From contig CANPZN010000012.1 in NCBI GenBank assembly GCA_947588785.1, forward strand, positions 1 through 32,806: 32,806 bases of DNA, in the 5' to 3' direction. The notes beneath the pieces were generated by a model. It saw only the letters and a list, made by a program, of their open reading frames with translations. It was not told the origin of the DNA and searched no databases. A program made the translations under genes and the position numbers. Source of the DNA: Candidatus Gastranaerophilales bacterium. GTDB taxonomy: Bacteria > Cyanobacteriota > Vampirovibrionia > Gastranaerophilales > Gastranaerophilaceae. Within the stretch, counting starts at the first letter, position 1; each line of letters starts with the position of its first letter. This document shows, one piece after another, positions 26,069-32,806 of the stretch.

Positions 26069-27513
26069 GTAAAAGAGAAACAGATTATATAAAATTTTTA
26101 AATAACTTATCGGAGATTTTATCAAAAAAAATATCTCCTTTTAACACTATTTTAGCGATAAAAAAACTTTTTAAATCATATTTAAAAATAGAAAAATCAG
26201 ATTTTATTATATGGGATAATGATAATTTCAGATTAAACGAAATAGGCGATCTAAAAGTATCAAGAAATATAAAAAGAAATTATCAAATGAATATGTTGTA
26301 TGCGAATATAGCCATGTCGGACGGGGGATCATTTTATTTGAATGAAGAGGAATTCCCTTGTATTTTTAATGAAAGTGATTTTTATAATATAAAAAACAGT
26401 ATTGCAGAAGAAAATATTATAGTATATCCTCTTATTTCAAATGGTGATTTATTTGGAATTATAGATTTGCGAATTGGGGATCAAAATATTGAAGAAGAAT
26501 TTTTTAGAGTAATAAATATTGCTTCAAAATTGATAGCAGGGGCTATAATTAATTATATTTTAAATGAACAGATGGAAATAAGTTTAAATTTTTATAAAGC
26601 AATGAAAGATATTGCAAAAATAATAGAAAGCCAATATGAACTATCGTATATTATTCCATTAATAGGTGAGATGATAGATCGATTTATGTCAGCACATTTA
26701 ATATATATATTTATATATAAAGAAGGCAGATACAATTTAGTGTGGCCGAATGCTTGTAAAGATCAGCAAGTGTATCGATTATTAGAAACGTTATCGCCGG
26801 GTAGGGATTATGTATTATCTGCGAATTCACGAATAGCTGCATTACCGATAGAGAAAGAAGAAGGAATATTAGGTGCTGTTGTTGCATATAGTAACATAGA
26901 GAAATTAAGTCAAAAAGACATAGATTATTTGGTACAATTAACGAGGCAGTCGGGTTTAACTATACAGCGTGCTAATATGTATGCAGAGGTATTAAAATAT
27001 GCTACAATGGACGCTTTAACCGGATTAAATAATCGAAGACAATTTGAAATGCGTTTAAAGCAGGAAGTTTCTAACAGTAAAAGAAATAATAAACCCTTGT
27101 GCTGTATGATGTTGGATGTTGATTATTTTAAGAAAGTAAATGACACATATGGTCATGCTGCTGGAGATTGTGTATTAAAACAGGTTTCTGACGTAATAAA
27201 AAGAGAAATACGAGAGTATGATATAGCTTGCCGGTATGGAGGAGAAGAATTTTTTATTATTTTACCGCAAACATTGATAAAAGAAGCTGTATTGGTAGCA
27301 CAAAGATTGAGAAAAATTATTGAAGAATCTAAAATGGATATACAATCAGCCGGTGTTGATGATATCAGATATATAAATGTAACTGTAAGTATAGGGGTTT
27401 GTGAATTTGATTCATCAATGACGGGTGATATGTTTGTACAAAAGGCTGATAAGGCATTATACGAAGCAAAAACATCAGGAAGAAACAGAGTAATAGTTGC
27501 AAGTTTAAACTAG
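26065..27513 (+). CDS. Diguanylate cyclase with GAF-like sensory region
   Basis: The protein makes cyclic di-GMP from two GTP. The C-terminal GGDEF domain (about residues 310-480) has DALTGLNNRRQFE, the metal-binding DVDYFKKVNDTYGH and an intact active-site GGEEF (near residue 391). An RxxD inhibitory site (REYD) lies exactly five residues before GGEEF, so product feedback is expected. The first 300 residues contain two regions resembling GAF domains (about 15-165 and 180-300, ending LVQLTRQSGLTIQRANMY), with no membrane span. It is thus a soluble sensor-cyclase. It is translationally coupled to the TPR membrane protein, which may localise or signal to it. Confidence 0.93.
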   Translation: MSKRETDYIKFLNNLSEILSKKISPFNTILAIKKLFKSYLKIEKSDFIIWDNDNFRLNEIGDLKVSRNIKRNYQMNMLYANIAMSDGGSFYLNEEEFPCIFNESDFYNIKNSIAEENIIVYPLISNGDLFGIIDLRIGDQNIEEEFFRVINIASKLIAGAIINYILNEQMEISLNFYKAMKDIAKIIESQYELSYIIPLIGEMIDRFMSAHLIYIFIYKEGRYNLVWPNACKDQQVYRLLETLSPGRDYVLSANSRIAALPIEKEEGILGAVVAYSNIEKLSQKDIDYLVQLTRQSGLTIQRANMYAEVLKYATMDALTGLNNRRQFEMRLKQEVSNSKRNNKPLCCMMLDVDYFKKVNDTYGHAAGDCVLKQVSDVIKREIREYDIACRYGGEEFFIILPQTLIKEAVLVAQRLRKIIEESKMDIQSAGVDDIRYINVTVSIGVCEFDSSMTGDMFVQKADKALYEAKTSGRNRVIVASLN

Positions 27514-27542
27514 ATACATATTGTGTTATGATTTTAACAGAT

Positions 27543-27589
27543 ATCAAATAAATGATGTTAGAAGAAAGCCAACAAAGATATTATTTGAT
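27543..27589 (+). terminator. Possible weak hairpin between the cyclase and transglycosylase genes
   Basis: ATCAAATAA (27543-27551) and TTATTTGAT (27581-27589) are exact 9-bp inverted repeats followed by TTTT, with a 29-nt loop. The stem has only two G/C pairs, so function is doubtful. The rest of the 103-bp spacer shows no gene. Confidence 0.25.
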
Positions 27590-27616
27590 TTTGAAAGATA
27601 TGGATATTGAGAGAGT

Positions 27617-29587
27617 ATGAAATATTTAAAATACATAATTGCTTTTTTTGTAATAATAATACCTTCAGTCATAATGATCTTGGTATATAATGATAAGATC
27701 ACACAGGATTCTCCTAAATATTATAAGCAAGGGGTTGTTTTTTATAATCAAGGAGATTATAGTTCGGCGTATGCTAATTTTTTGAGAATTAAATGGATTA
27801 GCCCGTTATATCCTATAGCATTATATAAACAAGCGAAGAGTGCTCAAAAAGCCGGAGATTATGCTACTGCAGTAATAAAATATGATGCATTTTTGCAAAA
27901 AAGTCCGACTTCAATATTTTCTGAAACTGCGACTTATAATCTTGCGAAATGTTATTTTTATTTAAAAGAATATGGTAAAGCAAAAGAATTTTTTCTTAAA
28001 ACGAGATCGACTGATATTGATTCAGACTATTATATAGGGCTTTTGGAAAAAAAAGAAAATAAAGATAAAGCAGCAGAATATTTTATTAATTATATGAAAT
28101 CAAACGAAGATAAATATAAACCGAATGATTTGTTAGCTGCGGAAGAATTAATTGCATTAAATAAAAATTTAACAAATGATGATATAAACTTAATTGGTAA
28201 AATATTTTATAAAAATGAAAAATATTCATCCGCATTGGAGTATTTTTCTAAACTGCCGATATCAACATGTTGGGATTATCTTGTTTTATCGAATCATTAT
28301 GCGGGGAACAAGGTTATAGCTAAAAAATTAATTGAAAGCGGACTAAAAGAATATTCTTCAAAGATATCATTTGATAATTTATGTAAAATATATGATATTT
28401 ATGCGACGTATATGGCAGATAGTAAACTAAAGAATTGGCAGCAGATGTTAAAATATGCCAAGGAGAATAATTGCAGCGGTGTAGATTATATAATGTATAA
28501 ATTGGCTTCGATGTATACCGGAGAAAAGGCATATAATTTATATAACGAAATTCAGCAAAATTATCCTCAATCAATATATGCTGCGGAATCTTTATGGAAT
28601 ATTTTTTGGGATACATATAATAAAAGAAATTATACACAAGCCATAGCACTTGCCGGGAAACATTTAGAAATGTATAAAAATGTTAATTCTACTCCCAGAA
28701 TGATTTTCTGGCTTGCTAAAATTCAATTAAAACTTAATAAAACACAAGAGGCACATAATAATTTGCTTAAATTGACTTCAAAATATACCGATGATTATTA
28801 TGGTTTAAGAGCGGAATTTATTTTAGATAAAAAATTTAATTTTTGGGAAACTGATATAAAGCATAGGATTCCTGAACAAAAAGAAGATTTAGCATTTCCT
28901 ATTACTCTATCTGAAATTGATATAAAAGATTTAAAACTGATCAATACTTTATTTGAGATGGGTGATTATGAAATATGGATGGATGCAAGATTTAAAAATG
29001 ATCTGGTTGAAAGTTGGTTTGAGCAGAGGAAAGATAAACGTTCTAAGTCAATTGTTTTAGCCAGAGATGCTATAAAAAATATGGAAATAAAACCTCCTTA
29101 TATGAGCGTTGCATATAAGTTAGCATATCCAAGATATTGGGTTAATGAATTGAATATAGCAGGACAAAAACTATCTATTGATCCATTCTTGATTATTGCT
29201 TTAATTAGAGAAGAAAGTTATTTTAACAGTGAGGCAGTTAGTTCATCAAATGCGATCGGTTTAATGCAATTAATGCCGGCTACTGCTAATTATATGCTTT
29301 CTAAACTGGATGAAAACATTTCTCAAATTGATGATTTAAAAAATCCGAGAACGAATTTATATATTGGTTGTAATTATCTCAAATATTTAAAAGAACGATT
29401 TAATGATAATGCTTTATATATGGTTGCTGCATATAATGGCGGTGAAGGTTCCGTTAATAAATGGAGTAAAAAATTAGATACTTCGGATTATGATGAATTT
29501 ATTGAAAATATTCCTTTTGCGGAAACCAGAAATTATGTTAAAAAAGTATTTAGAAGTTATCATATTTATAAAAAAATTTATATTTAA
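27617..29587 (+). CDS. Lytic murein transglycosylase with helical-repeat N-terminus (Slt70-like)
   Basis: The enzyme cleaves peptidoglycan glycan strands, forming 1,6-anhydro-MurNAc ends. An N-terminal signal-anchor (residues 1-25, YIIAFFVIIIPSVIMILVY) is followed by about 450 residues of TPR-like helices (GDYSSAYANFLRIKW, GDYATAVIKYDAFLQ and others), a superhelical U-domain as in Slt70. The SLT domain follows (about 515-656). It contains LIIALIREESYFNSEAV, with the catalytic Glu in REES, then NAIGLMQLMPATANYML and VAAYNGGEGSVNKW. The length of 656 residues matches Slt70. The stop codon touches dispersed repeat copy D. Confidence 0.92.
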   Translation: MKYLKYIIAFFVIIIPSVIMILVYNDKITQDSPKYYKQGVVFYNQGDYSSAYANFLRIKWISPLYPIALYKQAKSAQKAGDYATAVIKYDAFLQKSPTSIFSETATYNLAKCYFYLKEYGKAKEFFLKTRSTDIDSDYYIGLLEKKENKDKAAEYFINYMKSNEDKYKPNDLLAAEELIALNKNLTNDDINLIGKIFYKNEKYSSALEYFSKLPISTCWDYLVLSNHYAGNKVIAKKLIESGLKEYSSKISFDNLCKIYDIYATYMADSKLKNWQQMLKYAKENNCSGVDYIMYKLASMYTGEKAYNLYNEIQQNYPQSIYAAESLWNIFWDTYNKRNYTQAIALAGKHLEMYKNVNSTPRMIFWLAKIQLKLNKTQEAHNNLLKLTSKYTDDYYGLRAEFILDKKFNFWETDIKHRIPEQKEDLAFPITLSEIDIKDLKLINTLFEMGDYEIWMDARFKNDLVESWFEQRKDKRSKSIVLARDAIKNMEIKPPYMSVAYKLAYPRYWVNELNIAGQKLSIDPFLIIALIREESYFNSEAVSSSNAIGLMQLMPATANYMLSKLDENISQIDDLKNPRTNLYIGCNYLKYLKERFNDNALYMVAAYNGGEGSVNKWSKKLDTSDYDEFIENIPFAETRNYVKKVFRSYHIYKKIYI

Positions 29588-29610
29588 TCCGTTTTTTCAA
29601 ACATAATTTT

Positions 29611-29707
29611 TAATATGGTGTTGCAACATTGTGCTTGTTCATCTGAACAGTAAAGTTGCTCACCTTTTAAAAACGCCGCTCCATAATTTCGATCACGTTC
29701 CTTATTG
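29611..29707 (-). repeat. Dispersed repeat, copy D (inverted)
   Basis: On the minus strand it reads AATAAGGAACG, CGAAATTATGGAGCGGCG and TTTTTAAAAGGTGAGCAAC, then CAGATGAACAAGCACAA. Similarity to copy A begins at GAAAATT (about 29717), and the core is nearly identical to copy C. Arms GCAAC/GTTGC (29623-29627 and 29655-29659 on the plus strand) enclose GTTCATCTGAAC. It encodes NYGAAFLKGEQLYCSDEQAQ with no stop, and the frame closes at 29584-29586. It fills the spacer between two convergent genes. Confidence 0.8.
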
Positions 29708-29729
29708 CGGAATTTTCTCGAACGAATAG

Positions 29730-32700
29730 TTATACTTTTATAGAATTTAGTTGACAAAATGATTTAAATACACTTTTTATTTTTGAAGTTTTTTCTATTA
29801 TAGTGTTAATATTTAATTCTTTAGCTATTTTTATTGCTTTTTCACAAGTTTCAAATGTAAGTTTTATATATTCTGAAGAATATATATTATTTACTTTCAT
29901 ATATTCTTGCATGTATTGTATATAATCAATGTATAATTCAACAAGCTGGTATTTTAAATTGTGTTGATTTGCGATAATTACTGCTTTTTCAAGATACATT
30001 TTTACTGCAGTAAGATCACCTTTTTTCATATAAATTTCCGCTAAATATTTTTCAAAATATATTGTGAAGTAGTAGTTATTGATTTTCGGACTTTGAGCAA
30101 TTTCAAGAGATTTGGAGGCCGTACTTAGTGCTTTATCCAATTCATTTGTTTCAATGCTTAATCTGACAATAAATGCCCAGGATAACATAGCCCCTATTGC
30201 TACTTTTTCTTTTGCAAAATAGGTTATTTCCTCATTATATATTTCCAGTGCTTTTTTCAGATTTCCTTCATTGTTTAAAACAAGCCCTAATATTAACTTA
30301 ATTATATTTTTAATAAAATGTTCATTTATATTATTTGTAAATGCGGCTAATTCAAACAAATCAGCTTTTAGGTTCGGATCTTTTTCTTCTGATAGTGTTA
30401 ATATTCTGTTAATTATTTTAATTAAATTCCATTCTGCTAGCAGATTTGTTGCCAGTGTTGTATTTTTATATAATTCTGTTATATTTTCCAGAATGTTATT
30501 TGATTTATTTATATATCCGTTCATAGTATTGGCGAATGCTTCTATCAAATTTACTTGAGTATTATAGTAGGCAGTTCTGTAATTATTTTTTTCTATGAAT
30601 TGTTTTATTACATTTATTTCTTTATATACATTTATATTTCCTTGTAGTGCATATGCTTTTGCTAATGTTACAGATGATAGTAACCAAGCGTCAATTAATA
30701 TTATTTTATAATTTGTATTATTTTTCTTTTCATTTATTCCTTTTTCTATTTCAGGTAAAATTTCTTCTTTCACAATGTTAATTATTTGTTCGCTATTACC
30801 TATATTAAACAGAGCTTTTAATTTTCTTGTTTTTATTAATGCTATTTCAAGATTATACTGATTTAATTCTTGGTTTGGCAGATTTGCTATTATTGAATCT
30901 ACTGCTTCTGTAACTCCGAAATAGTTTCCGGATAAATAACAACTTTGAATAAAATAACTTGATATATCTATTATTTTATTAATATTTCCGTTTTTGATTT
31001 CCACATCTAATACATTTGCCAAATATGTGATAGTTTCTTTTGGTGATTTCTCATAAAGAAGTTTTCCTAACTGTTCGTATAGGGTAATTTCTATATTTTC
31101 AGAATCTTGTATTCTTTTTTCTTCTATAAGTTTTAAACATTGTTTACCTGCTATTATATATAAATTTGTATCACCTAATTTTGCACTAAGTTTTAATGTA
31201 TTTTTCCATATATTAAATGCTTCTGATTCTTCTAATGCTTCTGTACAGGATATTAATTTTTGCAAGTTACTTGAGAGGGTTAATGGTTTTAGGCTTTGGT
31301 AAAGATGTTGTGAATTTTCTTTATAGAGTGAATCTTGCTGAGCTTCTTTATATACTATTTTCCATAGTGAGTGGCTTTTAAATTCATATGTATAATTATC
31401 AACTTCTTTAAAGAATAAATCTTGTTTTAGATATTCTATTATTTCTTTTATTTTTTTTGTTGATAATGAAATAGCATTATTTAATATAGGCAATGCGAAT
31501 CTAAAGCCCATAATTGCTGACATATACAATACGTTCTTTGGTCTTGGCGGCAGCGTATTTATTCTTAATTTTATTAATTCTTCAAATGTTTGGGGTTTAG
31601 TTATCGGTTTATTATTTTCATTAATTATCAAGTTATTGTTTTTTAAATTAAAGTAATTTATATCAAAAAGTAATGCTATTTCTTGTTCTAATCTTAAGGC
31701 ATTTCCATTTGACATTGTTAAAATTTCATTTAAATTCTCGGAGGGTAAAAGGTTATTTATATTTATTCCCAATGTTGTTGAAACTGTGTTTACAATTTCT
31801 TCATTATTAAATTTTTTAATAAATATTGTTTCATAATATTTATCATCAATTGTGGAGTCAAAGTAGCTTTGTATTGTTTTATCTTCTGAGTATGCTACAA
31901 ATAATTTTAGTCTATTATTTATGGATTTTTTATTTAATAAATATAAAATAAAGTCATAAGATGCTCCATCTAATAATTCAAAATTATCTATTGCTATTAT
32001 TACATTTGTATTTACTAAGAAGGATTTTATAATTTTTTCTAATATAGAAAACATTTTATTTCTGTTTGTAAGTATATTATCAAAATTATCTTCAAGTGAT
32101 GGATAGAACATATTTAAAAATAGTAAGAGTTCTTTATTATTTAGAAAATTGAATGCTTGATAATATTTACTTTTTTTAAAATCTTTTATAAAAGAAGAAA
32201 TATTGTTTATGTAAGGGGGAAATTTCATTATTCTTAAAAAGGCATCCTGGAAAAATCCAAAGCTTGTAATTTGGGATAAAGGGGTGCAATTTCCTTTTAA
32301 GAATAGGTATCCATTTTGAGATAATATATCTGATACTTGGTTTATGATGGCTGTTTTTCCGCATCCTTCAGGCCCGTTTAATGCTATTATATTTTTATCT
32401 AATGATGTTTTTATTGTATTTATTACTTTTCCTACTATATCACCTCTTACGGGGGAAATTTCATTTTCTTCTCTTGATTCTTCTTCATTTTCATTGTTTT
32501 CATATAATTCTTCTGATGGATATTCTTCAATTGGGGTTATTTCTATATTTTCATTTAATAAATCTTCGATATTATTATCTTGTTCAAATGTGGAGGTATC
32601 GTGAATATCTTTAGAATCTTCTTTTAAATCAATGTTTTCAGTAATTTCACTATTATCTGTAATGATATCTTTAGAATCTTCTTTTACGTCAATATTTTCA

Positions 32701-32806
32701 GTAATTTCACTATTATCTGTAATGATATCTTTAGAATCTTCTTTTAAATCAATATTTTCAGTAATTTCACCATTATCTGTAATGATATTTTTAGAATCTT
32801 CTTTTA
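29730..32806 (-). CDS. Large P-loop ATPase with helical repeats (MalT/STAND-like), N-terminus outside the window
   Basis: About 1025 residues are visible and the start lies beyond the right edge. The methionine at 32228 is internal, because the frame is open upstream and holds the Walker A GPEGCGKT (32352-32375). Order from the N-terminus: tandem 20-residue acidic repeats (32605 to the edge), a Glu/Asn-rich linker, the P-loop, Walker B-like NVIIAIDNFELLDGAS, sensor-like KLFVAYSED, a winged-helix-like region (about 31400-31600) and about 500 residues of TPR-type helices (GNLKKALEIYNEEI, KGDLTAVKMYLEKAV). This resembles AAA/STAND signalling ATPases fused to TPRs. No effector or DNA-binding C-terminus is seen: it ends QLNSIKV. 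An N-terminal effector, kinase or zinc-ribbon domain may lie outside. The role is unknown. Confidence 0.8.
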   Translation of the reverse strand, partial: KEDSKNIITDNGEITENIDLKEDSKDIITDNSEITENIDVKEDSKDIITDNSEITENIDLKEDSKDIHDTSTFEQDNNIEDLLNENIEITPIEEYPSEELYENNENEEESREENEISPVRGDIVGKVINTIKTSLDKNIIALNGPEGCGKTAIINQVSDILSQNGYLFLKGNCTPLSQITSFGFFQDAFLRIMKFPPYINNISSFIKDFKKSKYYQAFNFLNNKELLLFLNMFYPSLEDNFDNILTNRNKMFSILEKIIKSFLVNTNVIIAIDNFELLDGASYDFILYLLNKKSINNRLKLFVAYSEDKTIQSYFDSTIDDKYYETIFIKKFNNEEIVNTVSTTLGININNLLPSENLNEILTMSNGNALRLEQEIALLFDINYFNLKNNNLIINENNKPITKPQTFEELIKLRINTLPPRPKNVLYMSAIMGFRFALPILNNAISLSTKKIKEIIEYLKQDLFFKEVDNYTYEFKSHSLWKIVYKEAQQDSLYKENSQHLYQSLKPLTLSSNLQKLISCTEALEESEAFNIWKNTLKLSAKLGDTNLYIIAGKQCLKLIEEKRIQDSENIEITLYEQLGKLLYEKSPKETITYLANVLDVEIKNGNINKIIDISSYFIQSCYLSGNYFGVTEAVDSIIANLPNQELNQYNLEIALIKTRKLKALFNIGNSEQIINIVKEEILPEIEKGINEKKNNTNYKIILIDAWLLSSVTLAKAYALQGNINVYKEINVIKQFIEKNNYRTAYYNTQVNLIEAFANTMNGYINKSNNILENITELYKNTTLATNLLAEWNLIKIINRILTLSEEKDPNLKADLFELAAFTNNINEHFIKNIIKLILGLVLNNEGNLKKALEIYNEEITYFAKEKVAIGAMLSWAFIVRLSIETNELDKALSTASKSLEIAQSPKINNYYFTIYFEKYLAEIYMKKGDLTAVKMYLEKAVIIANQHNLKYQLVELYIDYIQYMQEYMKVNNIYSSEYIKLTFETCEKAIKIAKELNINTIIEKTSKIKSVFKSFCQLNSIKV
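32605..32806 (-). repeat. 60-bp in-frame tandem repeat in the ATPase gene
   Basis: Complete units at 32641-32700 and 32701-32760 are flanked by partial units at 32605-32640 and 32761-32806 (cut by the edge). Units differ at only one to three bases. Each encodes 20 residues, KEDSKDIITDNSEITENID plus L or V. The near-identity implies recent expansion. The total number of units is unknown. Confidence 0.95.

Noticed and set aside
29611-29707. Integron attC site
   Set aside because: Outer pairing arms are present, but the required RYYYAAC and GTTRRRY core boxes are absent and no integrase is nearby.
32605-32806. CRISPR-like periodic repeat
   Set aside because: The period is 60 bp with no spacers. 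The repeat is in frame and encodes a 20-residue acidic unit of the large ATPase.

Overview
The window is about 33 kb of very AT-rich bacterial DNA with 25 recognisable or probable protein genes. It uses the standard code: TGA ends the TPR gene in an ATGA overlap at 26065-26068. No rRNA, tRNA, CRISPR array or complete insertion sequence is visible. The cell must be a diderm, because the window carries lpxK, an ADP-heptose-type glycosyltransferase, MlaE/F/D, a TolC-family protein and a lytic transglycosylase. A cyanobacterial-type Ski2/Mtr4-like helicase, a type I-beta DAHP synthase and the low GC content together suggest a non-photosynthetic relative of Cyanobacteria (Melainabacteria/Vampirovibrionia, perhaps gut Gastranaerophilales). 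That assignment is inference.

Layout. 1-5741 (+): ffh (cut at its first base), a sugar-phosphate nucleotidyltransferase, aroF and a Ski2-like helicase. 5738-7643: an XRE repressor divergent from two unknown small genes and smpB, with two identical perfect operators between. 7640-11423: dnaX (-), then an S66 LD-carboxypeptidase and a VanH-like 2-hydroxyacid dehydrogenase. 11515-12763: an orphan OppF-like ATPase and a frameshifted gene remnant. 12764-17847: an outer-membrane lipid operon, mlaE-mlaF-mlaD-lpxK-GT9. 17820-20138 (-): a PilC/GspF-type protein and a TolC-family protein. 20226-22271: a ZIP metal transporter, then a GNAT acetyltransferase and a degenerate histidine phosphatase. 22406-29587 (+): gyrB with its own promoter and terminator, then a membrane TPR protein translationally coupled to a diguanylate cyclase, then a TPR lytic transglycosylase. 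29730-right edge (-): a very large P-loop ATPase/helical-repeat protein whose acidic N-terminus is built of exact 60-bp tandem repeats and runs out of the window.

The most unusual signal is a dispersed element of about 50-110 bp present four times (near 7.0, 11.4, 21.1 and 29.65 kb; the last inverted). All copies sit at the 3' ends of genes. They share flanking sequence and can be read as a conserved peptide (RN-aromatic-G followed by FLKGEQLY). They also place a hairpin at the same aligned spot: the arms are GCAAC/GTTGC in two copies and GTACT/AGTAC in a third, which is three paired base changes, and the fourth has a short perfect palindrome there. One copy abuts a G10-A10 homopolymer. I know of no described family that matches it. 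Other points of note are a histidine phosphatase that has lost key active-site residues, the regulator with paired operators next to two unknown genes, and convergent gene pairs that share a TTAA as both stop codons.
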